Shown: positions 36,300-44,138 of the stretch, piece by piece
Position numbering within the stretch: position 1 is the stretch's first letter
How the letters are laid out: every line of letters starts with the position of its first letter
Source: Roseiarcus sp963774195
GTDB taxonomy: Bacteria > Pseudomonadota > Alphaproteobacteria > Rhizobiales > Beijerinckiaceae
Direction of reading: 5' to 3'
Assembly (NCBI GenBank): GCA_963774195.1
Contig: CAVZDY010000006.1
Span: forward strand, 1 to 64,000
Length of the DNA: 64,000 bases
Program-made: the position numbers and the translations under genes
Notes under the pieces: model-generated
Databases searched by the model: none
What the model was told of the DNA's origin: nothing
The model's input: the letters and a program-made list of their open reading frames with translations, nothing else

Positions 36300-36445
36300 C
36301 GCCGGATGGAAAGACCCGTTCGCTCATTGACCAGATCGCGCAATCGCGTCCGCAGCTCGGTCTCCGCAGGCCGGCGTGGCCGGCCGCGTTGACCCCTTCG
36401 CGATGGGGCGCCCTCTGGCGCTGGCACAGCCGACGAGCGTGACAT
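36300..36445 (-). pseudogene. Truncated TetR-family regulator N-terminus
   Basis: From an ATG at 36445 the minus strand reads MSRSSAVPAPEGAPSRRG, then QRGRPRRPAETELRTRLRD. This is the basic arm and first helix start of many TetR regulators (RGRPR-x(n)-RLRDAA). It then turns into VNERTGLS and no helix-turn-helix follows, so only about 40 residues survive. The break lies within about 80 bp of the 23-bp repeat. It starts 15 bp from the MarR palindrome and would have been divergent from the SDR-MarR operon. Confidence 0.4.
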
Positions 36446-36459
36446 GACGACCTCAAATA

Positions 36460-36475
36460 AGTTTGATGTCAAACT
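36460..36475. promoter_or_regulatory. Perfect 16-bp palindrome, probable MarR operator
   Basis: AGTTTGATGTCAAACT has two perfect 7-bp arms around a TG centre. MarR-family proteins bind palindromes of this size and often carry TTGA/TCAA arms (HpaR- and HucR-like). It lies 71 bp upstream of the SDR-MarR operon, inside the AT-richest part of the region, so autoregulation by the MarR protein at 37292 is the likely role. Confidence 0.65.
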
Positions 36476-36545
36476 ATATTCCAGGTAGCGAGTGAACGTA
36501 TAAGGCGTGAATCGAGCTTGCCGTCGCGGAGGAGACGATGGGGCT

Positions 36546-37295
36546 ATGACGGACAAGGTCTGCGTGATCACCGGCGGCGGCAGCAGCATTGGCTTGGCGA
36601 CCGCGCAGGCGTTTCTGCGCGAGGGAGCAAAGGTGCTTCTCGCCGACCACGATGAGACGGCGCTCGCGGCAGCCGCCGCGAAGCTTGCCGATGCCGGCAT
36701 GGTTCCCATCGCAGCCGACGTGACACGGACGACGGACGTCCAAAGGTTGGTCGAGCGCGCTGTCGAACTGTGGGGCAGGATCGACGTCGTGTTCAGCAAC
36801 GCCGGAAATTTCGGCGGCGTGGCGTCGATTGAGCAGTTCCCCGAGGACCTCTTTGACGCCGTCTACGCGGTTCACGCGAAGGGCGCCTTCCTCCTTGCGA
36901 AATACGCCGCGCCTCACATGACCAGAGGAAGCAGCATCGTCATAACGTCCAGCATCGTCGGAACGCGCGGCGATCCCGGCGCCTATGCCTATGTCACCGC
37001 CAAACACGCCCAGGTCGGCCTGATGCGGTGCCTCGCCAAAGAGCTTGCTCCGCGCGGGATTCGCGTAAACACGATCCACCCGGGACCGATCGACAATCAC
37101 TTCCAACGCGCGGTCGAAAACGATTTGTCGAAGGTCATGGGCCGAGACGCGACTGCGTTTTTCGACGAGGTCATACCGCTCGGACGGCATGGGCGCGCGG
37201 AGGAGATCGCTGAGGCGGTTCTCTATCTCGCTTCGGATCGCAGCAGCTTCACGACGGGAAGCCTCCTGATGGCCGACGGCGGGCTGAGCGCGTGA
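36546..37295 (+). CDS. SDR family oxidoreductase
   Basis: A 249-residue short-chain dehydrogenase from the ATG at 36546. ITGGGSSIGLATA near residue 8 is the glycine motif, FSNAGNFGG near 85 replaces NNAG, and ITSSIVGTRG near 135 supplies the catalytic Ser. YAYVTAKHAQ near 150 supplies Tyr and Lys, and MADGGLSA is the end. It overlaps the MarR gene by four bases, so the two are co-translated. Co-transcription with a MarR repressor suggests the SDR acts on an aromatic or phenolic ligand, though this is inference. Confidence 0.87.
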   Translation: MTDKVCVITGGGSSIGLATAQAFLREGAKVLLADHDETALAAAAAKLADAGMVPIAADVTRTTDVQRLVERAVELWGRIDVVFSNAGNFGGVASIEQFPEDLFDAVYAVHAKGAFLLAKYAAPHMTRGSSIVITSSIVGTRGDPGAYAYVTAKHAQVGLMRCLAKELAPRGIRVNTIHPGPIDNHFQRAVENDLSKVMGRDATAFFDEVIPLGRHGRAEEIAEAVLYLASDRSSFTTGSLLMADGGLSA

Positions 37296-37795
37296 CCGAG
37301 GTCGTTACGGGACGAACCCGCCGCAAGCCCGAGCGGTCGAAGGCCGCCGCCAAAGGCGGTGCGGCCAAAGTCAATCTCGGGCCGCTCGACAACTACATCG
37401 CTTTTCACCTGCGTATGGCGCAAGAGACCGCTTTGCGCGCGTTTATCGCGAGCTCTCACCGTCCCGAGTTCAAGCCGGGTCACTTCGCGACCCTCATGGT
37501 CGTGCGGCTCAACCCGGGAATATCGCAGATCGCGGTGTGTCGCGCGATCGGGCGAGACAAATCCACGATCAGTCCCATCATCCGCGAGTTGGGAAACAGG
37601 GGCCTGCTGCAACGTGAGAATTCCCTGACGGATCGTCGTAGCGTGCTCTTGCAGCTGACTCCCAAAGGGAATGCCGCGCTCGACAAGCTGCTTGAGGATG
37701 TCGAAGCGCATGACCGCCGGCTCGACGCGATCGTCGGAAAATCGAAGTCCACGCTCATCGCGTTGCTGAAGAAAATCGCCGCCGATCTGAGCTAA
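37292..37795 (+). CDS. MarR-family transcriptional regulator
   Basis: A 167-residue winged-helix repressor. The N-terminal 30 residues are basic (RRKPERSKAAAKGG). The dimer helix is ISYHLR-like (DNYIAFHLRMAQETALRAF). The DNA-binding core is ISQIAVCRAIGRDKSTISPI with RELGNRGLLQRE, and the wing is NSLTDRRSVLLQLTPKG with the conserved D-x-R. All MarR parts are present and the frame is intact. It is co-transcribed with the SDR and followed 24 bp later by the ThDP pseudogene. The likely operator is at 36460-36475. Confidence 0.92.
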   Translation: MTEVVTGRTRRKPERSKAAAKGGAAKVNLGPLDNYIAFHLRMAQETALRAFIASSHRPEFKPGHFATLMVVRLNPGISQIAVCRAIGRDKSTISPIIRELGNRGLLQRENSLTDRRSVLLQLTPKGNAALDKLLEDVEAHDRRLDAIVGKSKSTLIALLKKIAADLS

Positions 37796-37819
37796 CGGCG
37801 AACCGTTGGGAGGAATAGC

Positions 37820-39165
37820 ATGTACAGCGCCAGTACGGCCCTGCTCGAAGCTTTGAGGGACTCCGGAGTGACGCACATCTTTGCGAACTTCGGCAGCGAC
37901 CATCCCGCGCTGGTCGAGGCGATCGCCGAGGCGCGCGCGCATGGCCGCGCCATACCGATGATCGTGACCTTGCCGAACGAGATGGTGGCGCTGAGCTGCG
38001 CTCACGGCGCAGCTCAGCTCACCGGGCAAGCGCAAGCGGTGATCGTTCACGTGGAATGCGGGACGCAGGCGTTGGGCGGCGCCGTCCATAATGCCGCGAA
38101 GGCCCGGGTACCCGCCTTCATCTTCGCCGGGCTTTCCCCTTTCACGCAGGAGGGCGAACTGCGCGGCAGCCGCAATGAATTCATCCAATGGATTCAGGAC
38201 GTCGCGGATCAGCGCGGCATCGTTCGCGGCTACATGAAATACACCAACGAGTTCCGCACGGGCAAAAACGTCCCGCAACTCGTGTGGCGGGCGATGCAAA
38301 TGGCGCACAGCGACCCCAAGGGGCCTGTCTATCTCACGGGCGCGCGAGGTGATGGAGGAGCGAGCCGAGCCGATTGTGATGGACCCGGAGCGTTGGCGCC
38401 CGATCCCCGGAACGCCCCTGCCCGAGGCCGGCCTGGCGGAGATCGCCTCAGCGTTGGCGGCCGCCCGGCGACCTCTGGTCGTGACGACCTATCTCGGACG
38501 CAGATCCGAGGCTGTAGGCGAGCTCGTGCAGCTCTGCGAGAGCTTGGGCGTCGGCGTATTGGAGTCCGTCCCAACCACGATGAATTACCCGCACGACGCG
38601 GCCATGTATCAAGGGAGCCAGTGGAACCATCCTTTTCAGAATCCTCGGTTGGCCGAGGCCGACGTGGTTCTCGTCCTCGACAGCGACGTGCCCTGGATAC
38701 CGACGATCAACAAGCCCGCGGAAGATGCTCGAATCCTTCACATCGACGTCGATCCGCTCAAGGAGGCGACGCCGCTCTGGCATATCAAGGCGCACTGGAC
38801 ACCGTGATCCTCAACGAAGGCATCACCAACTATCCCGCCATCTCAGATCATATTGCGCGCACCAAGCCCCTCACCTATTTCGCGAGCGGTGGCGGCTCAT
38901 TGGGTTGGAACGGCGGCGCCGCGGTCGGCATGAAGCTCGTGGCCCCGGACAAGACCTTCGTGGCCTTGACCGGCGACGGCTCCTACATGTTTTCCATCCC
39001 CTCCACGGTGCACTGGATGGCTCGACATTACCGCGCGCCGTTTCTGCAGGTCGTCTACAACAATCGCGGCTGGAAGGCGCCGAAATATTCCGCTCTCGCG
39101 GTTCATCCCGATGGCTACGCGAGCCGCGCCAACGACATCGACGTCAGCTTCGACCCACCCCAATC
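37820..39165 (+). pseudogene. ThDP-dependent enzyme, deleted and truncated
   Basis: An acetolactate-synthase-like ThDP protein with an excellent ribosome site (GGGAGGAATAGC). The N-terminal domain (VTHIFANFGSDHPALVEAI, LPNEMVALSCAHGAAQ with the catalytic Glu) is in frame to about 38345. The central domain (VMDPERWRPIPG, LAEADVVLVLDSDVPW) is in another frame to about 38800. About a hundred residues that should follow WHIKAHW are missing. The ThDP domain (TGDGSYMFS, YNNRGW) then resumes in the first frame but stops after about 39160, where it meets livM debris. A frameshift, an internal deletion and a 3' truncation make it a clear pseudogene, although one frame stays open by chance. Confidence 0.82.
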
Positions 39166-39353
39166 GAAATGATGTCGGCGTAGCCGGCGAGAAGATTCCA
39201 CATGATGGCGATGACGAGCAGCGAAAGGAATTGCGTGAGAAGCTGAAGCTGCTGGATGGAAAAAAGGACAGGGCCGACGATCAGAACGATCGCGCCGAAG
39301 GCCAGTAGCGCCCGCCCGAGCACAACAGTCCAGAATGCGTTCGATATGGACAT
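39160..39353 (-). pseudogene. LivM N-terminal fragment
   Basis: The first 60 or so residues of a LivM permease: a hydrophobic start (ALLAFGAIVLIVGPVLF), then LTQFLSLLVIAIMWNLLAGYA. In intact LivM this continues with GLVSVGQQAFVGLGAY. Here it breaks after IISIGVG, at the junction with the truncated ThDP pseudogene. It starts ten bases after the livH stop, as in normal liv operons. Confidence 0.75.
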
Positions 39354-39362
39354 GTGCAGTCC

Positions 39363-40150
39363 TCAGACGCGGGGAAAGAGGCCCTGCGGCCTAACGAAAA
39401 ACACCGCCAAGGACACCAGATGCCCGGCTAACACCTGCCACGCCGCGTCCACCTGCGCGCCCAAGGTCTGCGCGACGCCGAGAACGATCTCGCCTGCCAG
39501 CGTTCCCCGCAGGCTGCCGAGGCCGCCGAGGACCACCGCTTCGAACGCCGTAATGAGCCGACTGGGACCGCTCGTCGGATCGAAGTTGGTCCAAATCGAC
39601 ATGAATCCGGACGAAATCGCGATCGTCACGCCGACGATCCCCATTGCAATCGCATAGATGCGCGCCGAGGGAAGGCCGACGAGATCCGCCGTTCCGACGT
39701 CGTGGGAGACCGCGCGGATCCGCGCTCCGAGCCAGGTGGCGTAGAGAAGACGATCGAGCGCCCAGATCATGGGGACGGCGCTCACGAAAATGGCGAGCGG
39801 CAGCACGCCGATATTGACGCCGCCCCCGAGCGCCAGCGTGGCGATCTCGAAGGCCCCGCAAGCGACCTTGCGCGTGTCGGCGCGGTAGGTTCCCAGCAAC
39901 CCGTTCTGAATCATGATCGAGAGACCGAAGGTGACAAGAATGATCGGCAGGACGTTCTTGCCGAGCACCCGCTGAAACAAGAGCCTCTGCAGGAAATAGC
40001 CGATTCCGAAGGCGATCGGAATCGTGATCGCGACAGCGAGCAGCGGCGGCAGCCCGCACTGCGTCGTGAGGCTCAGCGGCAGAAGGACGCGGCGACGATC
40101 AGGTCGCCGTGCGCGATGTTGACGAACCGCAAGACGCCGACCGACAAGAC
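39363..40150 (-). pseudogene. LivH permease, 5' end replaced
   Basis: Most of a LivH permease: VLRFVNIAHGDLIV, FLQRLLFQRVLGKNVLPIIL, then ARIRAVSHDVGTADLVGLPS near the middle and the FEAVVLGGLGSLRGTLAG loop, ending at 39363. The first 20 or so residues are missing; the sequence instead joins the N-terminus of LivF (DAGEIV-LSVGVLRFVN). There is also a frame change near 40060. No start codon in a proper context precedes the remaining part, so it is very unlikely to be made. Confidence 0.78.
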
Positions 40151-40252
40151 GATCTCGCCGGCGTCCACGTCAAGGTTCAGGTCGCGGATCGCCTGGAATT
40201 GACCGTGGAAGACGGAGAGATTTTCGATCGAAAGAAGCGGACGCGGCGCCAT
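40151..40252 (-). pseudogene. LivF N-terminal fragment
   Basis: The first 34 residues of a LivF ATPase: MAPRPLLSIENLSVFHG, then QFQAIRDLNLDVDAGEIV. A LivF would go on to Walker A (LGANGAGKTT) but the reading continues directly into LivH. The start overlaps the stop of the LivG remnant, as in other liv operons. Confidence 0.75.
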
Positions 40253-40330
40253 GGCCTAGGTCTCGACGCCGAGATAGACTTCGCGCACCTTCGGGTCGGC
40301 CAACACCGCCTCGGGCGCTCCGTCTGTAAG
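40253..40330 (-). pseudogene. LivG C-terminal fragment
   Basis: Minus-strand sequence TDGAPEAVLADPKVREVYLG followed by VET and a stop is the usual LivG tail (PKVREVYLG). Everything upstream is lost; the cut lies within about 10 bp of the 23-bp repeat copy B. Confidence 0.72.
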
Positions 40331-40337
40331 TCGGCCT

Positions 40338-40360
40338 GGGGTCCGAACGCCGATCGGCGC
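40338..40360 (-). repeat. 23-bp inverted repeat copy B
   Basis: The exact reverse complement of 36217-36239. It lies between the LivG stub and the amidase stub. Two identical 23-bp sequences in inverted orientation 4.1 kb apart are far beyond chance, and mark the ends of the scarred segment. Confidence 0.6.
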
Positions 40361-40411
40361 GCTAACCCCCTGACGAAGTTGGGTCGCGTGGGGTCAACAG
40401 GTCGGCCCGCT

Positions 40412-40638
40412 TCACACCGCCAGGCGCAGCACCACATCCTCACGGCCGAACTGGCCGATCAGGCAGATGTCCGTCGCGCCCCAGCGGCAGGCTCGCTGCT
40501 GGTTGCCCCGATGCGTTGATGACAGCAAGAAACGGCGTCAGAGCGCCCACCTGACGCCGGAAGGCCAGGAGATCCAGCTTGGCGGTGGAGAGCGTCCCGA
40601 GCTTGATTGGCGGGCTGGTCCGGGTCGGCGCCGCTCCC
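40412..40638 (-). pseudogene. Amidase C-terminal fragment
   Basis: On the minus strand: PPIKLGTLSTAKLDLLAFRR, then TPFLAVINASGQPAASLPLG, and after a small deletion or frame change LIGQFGREDVVLRLAV with a stop at 40412. The order N-x-x-G-Q-P-A-x-S-x-P followed by GxFGxEDxLLRLA is typical of the C-terminus of amidase-signature enzymes (GatA-like). The catalytic Ser-Ser-Lys part is absent. Confidence 0.6.
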
Positions 40639-40641
40639 AGC

Positions 40642-41373
40642 TTAGAACCGACCGCGCGACGTGACCCAGCCGCCGTCTACCGCCACGACCTGACCCGTCA
40701 CGAAAGAGGCCTCGTCGGAGCCGAGAAAAGCGATCACCGCCGCCACTTCGGACGGCTGTCCATAGCGCTTCAGCGGCGCGCCGCCGATCAACAGATCGCG
40801 ATAGGCTTGGTTGTTGTCGATCCTGTCGCGGGTCATCGCGGTGTAGATGCAGCCCGGCGCGACGGCGTTCACCCGCACGCCATCGGGGCCGAGCTCTGCG
40901 CAGAGCTGGCGCGTCAGTTGGGCGATTCCGGCCTTGCTTGTCGCATAGGCCGTCGTGTCGCGTAGGCCGACCTCGCCGAAGATCGAGGCGGTGTTGACGA
41001 TGGCGCCGCCGGGGCGGCGGATCTGGTCCGCGAGATCGCGGATCAACCGGATGACTGAGCGCAGGTTGACGCCGAGAATGCGGTCGAGCGCTTCATCGTC
41101 CGTCGCTTTCAGGCCCTTGGGGCCGCTGACGCCGGCGCAATTCACCAAGAGATCGATGGGACCGAGCGCCTTCGCCGCCTCAGCGACGCGGGCGGGCGCT
41201 TCGTCTCGCGCAAGGTCCATCTCCAGGACCGAGGCTTTGGAGCCGGAGAGAGAGTCAATGTTGCGATCAACGCCGAGAACGGTCGCGCCCTCGCTGAGCA
41301 GACGTTCAAGCGTCGCGCGGCCGATCCCGCTATTGGCGCCGGTGACGACCGCGAACTTGCCGGCGAAATTCAT
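40642..41373 (-). CDS. SDR family oxidoreductase
   Basis: A 243-residue short-chain dehydrogenase. VVTGANSGIGRAT at residues 9-21, VNCAGVSGPKG near 81 (C in place of N), NTASIFGEVGL near 127 with the catalytic Ser, and YATSKAGIAQL near 142 with Tyr and Lys. It ends VDGGWVTSRGRF. The XRE-cupin regulator gene lies 12 bp upstream in the same direction, so they probably form one transcript. It is intact and borders the scarred segment. Confidence 0.88.
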   Translation of the reverse strand: MNFAGKFAVVTGANSGIGRATLERLLSEGATVLGVDRNIDSLSGSKASVLEMDLARDEAPARVAEAAKALGPIDLLVNCAGVSGPKGLKATDDEALDRILGVNLRSVIRLIRDLADQIRRPGGAIVNTASIFGEVGLRDTTAYATSKAGIAQLTRQLCAELGPDGVRVNAVAPGCIYTAMTRDRIDNNQAYRDLLIGGAPLKRYGQPSEVAAVIAFLGSDEASFVTGQVVAVDGGWVTSRGRF

Positions 41374-41385
41374 GCGCTCCTCCCC

Positions 41386-41979
41386 TCAATAGACGGCGGG
41401 TGTGACCACCCAGATGAGATCGACGGGCTGATCGCCGATGCACCAGAACCGCGCGAGCTTGGTGGCGGCGAAGGCGAAACTGTCGCCGGGCGCCAGCGTG
41501 TAGGATTGCCCCTCGACCTCAAGCCCGAGCACGCCGGAGACCACGACACCGCATTTGGAGCCGCTTTCATTGTTGTAGGGCTGCGCCCCGGAACCTCCGC
41601 CCGGTTGGACGACAATGCGCAGCATTTGGATGCCCGGCACGGAATCCGGCGACAAAAGCTCCTTGATCATGCCCTTGGGGCCGAGATTCATGATCCTGCG
41701 CGCGCCCGCACGCACGACGACGTCCTCATGCTCCCCTTCGGGCACGTCGAAAAGCCAGCCCACGGGCATGTCGAGGGCGGTGCAGATCTGGCGCAAAGAT
41801 TTGAGCGAGGGCGTCGTCACGCCGCGCTCGATCTGGCTGAGCAGGCCGATGGAGATTTCCGCGCTGTCCGCCACTTCCTGAAGCGAGCGGCCCTTGATCG
41901 AACGGCGCAGGCGGAGCTTGCGGCCTATGCCGTCGTCTCCCGCCTCTTTCACAGGCGCCGCATTCGTTTGACCCGCCAT
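41386..41979 (-). CDS. XRE-family regulator with cupin sensor domain
   Basis: A 197-residue regulator. The helix-turn-helix is at residues about 20-70 (LRLRRSIKGRSLQEVADSAE, then ISIGLLSQIERG and SLKSLRQICTALD). A C-terminal cupin (residues about 110-190, YNNESGSKCGVVVSGVLGLE and LAPGDSFAFAATKLARFW) follows; this is the PuuR/SutR/HipB-cupin architecture. I take the ATG at 41979, which has GGAGGAG upstream; an earlier in-frame ATG at 42030 lies inside the palindromic operator. It is divergent from hyuA and probably controls that operon and itself. Confidence 0.9.
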   Translation of the reverse strand: MAGQTNAAPVKEAGDDGIGRKLRLRRSIKGRSLQEVADSAEISIGLLSQIERGVTTPSLKSLRQICTALDMPVGWLFDVPEGEHEDVVVRAGARRIMNLGPKGMIKELLSPDSVPGIQMLRIVVQPGGGSGAQPYNNESGSKCGVVVSGVLGLEVEGQSYTLAPGDSFAFAATKLARFWCIGDQPVDLIWVVTPAVY

Positions 41980-42008
41980 AGTCGCTCCTCCGCACACTGC
42001 ATCGGCGG

Positions 42009-42041
42009 AATTTGCACTGCATTGCAGCATTGGTGCAAATT
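42009..42041. promoter_or_regulatory. Nested palindrome, probable XRE-cupin operator
   Basis: AATTTGCAC (42009-42017) and GTGCAAATT (42033-42041) are perfect 9-bp inverted arms. Between them is another perfect palindrome, CTGCATTGCAG (42017-42027). It lies in the divergent hyuA-regulator region, 30 bp from the regulator start, as expected for an autoregulated XRE operator. Confidence 0.65.
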
Positions 42042-42122
42042 TCGATCATTTCTTTCACTCCTATTGCATTCCGTGTCAAGGTCTGCTCAAATTTATGAAA
42101 CGATCGATGGGCGGATTAGAGA

Positions 42123-44135
42123 ATGCGCGTCGGAATTGAAGTTGGAGGGACATTCACGGATCTCGTGGCCGTGGACGGTGCTCGCGTCGAAGTCGTGAAG
42201 GTGCCGAGCACGCCCGGCAATCCGGAGATCGGCGCGTTCAATTCGCTTGCGGCGGCCGGGATCGAGGCGAAGAGCGTCATTGATCTCGTTCACGGCTCGA
42301 CAGTGGCGACCAACGCCATATTGGAGCGCAAAGGCGCCAGCGTCGCCTTCGTGGCGACGCGGGGCTTCCGCGACACGCTGTTCCTCCAACGCCATGATCG
42401 TCGCAACATCTACGATCTCCGCTACAAAAAGCCGGCCCCGCCGGTACGCCGCAAGGATTGCTTCGAGGTCGTCGAGCGCGTCGACGCCCGTGGCGAAATC
42501 ATCCTGCCGCTCGACGAGGCCGACATCCGCAAGAACCTGATCCCGCAACTCGCGGCGGGCGGCTATCAGGCGGTCGCGCTCTGTCTCATCTCCGCCTATG
42601 CCGCTCCGGCGCACGAGGCGCGGGTGAAGGAGATGATCGGCGAGGCGCTGCCCGATGTCCGGGTCGCTTGCTCCCATGAAGTCGCGAGCGAATTCCGCGA
42701 ATATGAGCGGGCGTCGACGACGGTGCTCTCCGCCTATGTCCAGCCCGTCATCGACGGCTATCTCGCGCGCTTCGAGGCGACGCTGGCCAAGGCGAATTTC
42801 CGGGGCGGCTTCTCAGTCATGCAGTCCAACGGCGGGCGCCTGCCGGCCGCCGCCATGCGCAAGAGCTCGATCACCGCGTTGTTCAGCGGCCCGGCCGCCG
42901 GCGTCGTCGGCGCCATCCGCCAGGCCGAGCGCTCGAACCGGCGCAATCTCATCACCTTCGACATGGGTGGCACTTCAACGGATGTTTGTCTGGTCGTCGA
43001 CGGCGCGCCTTCGGTGGCTCCCGAGACCGAGGTTGACGGCCTGCCGATCCGCACGCCGGTTCTCGACATCGTGACGGTTGGCGCCGGCGGCGGCTCGCTG
43101 GTCTGGATCGACGACGGCGGAATGTTGCGCGTCGGCCCGCGCAGCTCCGGCGCGGCGCCGGGGCCGGCCTGTTATGGGCGCGGCGGCACCCAGCCGACCG
43201 TCACCGACGCCCATCTGTTGCGCGGAACCATTCGCGGCGACGCCTTCCTCGGCGGCGCGATGACGCTCGACATCGACAAGGCGCACAAGGCGTTCGAGGG
43301 GGTCGCCAAACAACTCGGCATTTCCGTCCGCGAGGCGGCGGCGGCGGCGATCCGTCTGGCTGTCGCAAATATCGTGCGCGCCGTTCAGTTGGTCTCGACC
43401 GAGCGCGGCCGCGATCCCCGCAACTACGCGCTGCTGCCCTTCGGCGGCGCGGGGCCGCTGCTGGCGGCCGAGATCGCCGAGGAGCTTGGTTGCCGCGAAA
43501 TCCTTGTGCCGCCCAATCCCGGCGTCATCTCCGCCTTTGGTCTTCTCGCCGCCGATTATGTGCGCGTCGCCAGCGCCACGCGCCGCACGGCTCTGTCGGA
43601 CGACGCTCCGACCATGCTGCGCGAGGAGTTCCAGCGCTTCCGCGAGCAGGCCGAGTGCGAGTTCCGCCTGCTCGGCCTCGACGGCGCCCTCGTCTTCGAG
43701 CTGACGGCTGAGATGCGCTTCGTTGGCCAAGCCTTCGAGATCCCCGTCGAGATCGATCCCGGACAACTCGCGACGCTGAAGCCCTCCGATCTCGCCGAGG
43801 AATTCAGCGCCGCCCACCGGCGTATCTATTTCCACGGCGGCGAGCCCGGCCGTAAGGTCGAGATCGTGGGGCTTCGTTTCGGCGTGCGCCGGCGGCTCGA
43901 CAGCCTGCCCGATTTCCACGAACGCGCATCCCATCTCGCCCATCCCGAATCCGTCGAGGTCTGGACGCCCAAGGGCGCCGCGCAGACGAGGCTGGTTGAC
44001 GCCGATACGCTTAAAGTCGGCCGCGTCGTCGAGGGGGCGGCGATGATTGAAGGTTATAGTTCGACGCTCTGGGTTCCGCCCGGCTGGCGCGCCGAGCGGG
44101 ATGAGGCGGGCAACATCATCATGCGGAGTGTCTGA
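42123..44135 (+). CDS. hyuA: Hydantoinase/oxoprolinase subunit A (HyuA)
   Basis: A 670-residue member of the hydantoinase A/oxoprolinase A family. The N-terminus IEVGGTFTDLVAVDG is the actin-like ATP-binding phosphate loop. DLVHGSTVATNAILERKGA is near residue 54, YVQPVIDGYLARFE near 208, QSNGGRLPAA near 235 and FDMGGTSTDVCLV near 278. Such proteins work with HyuB to open cyclic amides (5-oxoproline, N-methylhydantoin) with ATP, or form acetone carboxylase-like complexes. The hyuB start lies 3 bp after the stop. Length and motifs are normal. Confidence 0.92.
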   Translation: MRVGIEVGGTFTDLVAVDGARVEVVKVPSTPGNPEIGAFNSLAAAGIEAKSVIDLVHGSTVATNAILERKGASVAFVATRGFRDTLFLQRHDRRNIYDLRYKKPAPPVRRKDCFEVVERVDARGEIILPLDEADIRKNLIPQLAAGGYQAVALCLISAYAAPAHEARVKEMIGEALPDVRVACSHEVASEFREYERASTTVLSAYVQPVIDGYLARFEATLAKANFRGGFSVMQSNGGRLPAAAMRKSSITALFSGPAAGVVGAIRQAERSNRRNLITFDMGGTSTDVCLVVDGAPSVAPETEVDGLPIRTPVLDIVTVGAGGGSLVWIDDGGMLRVGPRSSGAAPGPACYGRGGTQPTVTDAHLLRGTIRGDAFLGGAMTLDIDKAHKAFEGVAKQLGISVREAAAAAIRLAVANIVRAVQLVSTERGRDPRNYALLPFGGAGPLLAAEIAEELGCREILVPPNPGVISAFGLLAADYVRVASATRRTALSDDAPTMLREEFQRFREQAECEFRLLGLDGALVFELTAEMRFVGQAFEIPVEIDPGQLATLKPSDLAEEFSAAHRRIYFHGGEPGRKVEIVGLRFGVRRRLDSLPDFHERASHLAHPESVEVWTPKGAAQTRLVDADTLKVGRVVEGAAMIEGYSSTLWVPPGWRAERDEAGNIIMRSV

Positions 44136-44138
44136 ACC

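Larger units (their letters stand above)
36149..36545. other. Gene-poor region with IS scar, TetR scrap and MarR operator
   Basis: There is no intact gene. In order it holds one copy of a 23-bp repeat (36217-36239), a truncated TetR N-terminus on the minus strand (to 36445), and an AT-rich promoter segment with a perfect palindrome (36460-36475), followed by a purine-rich ribosome site (GGAGGAGA, 36528-36535) for the SDR at 36546. Confidence 0.55.
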
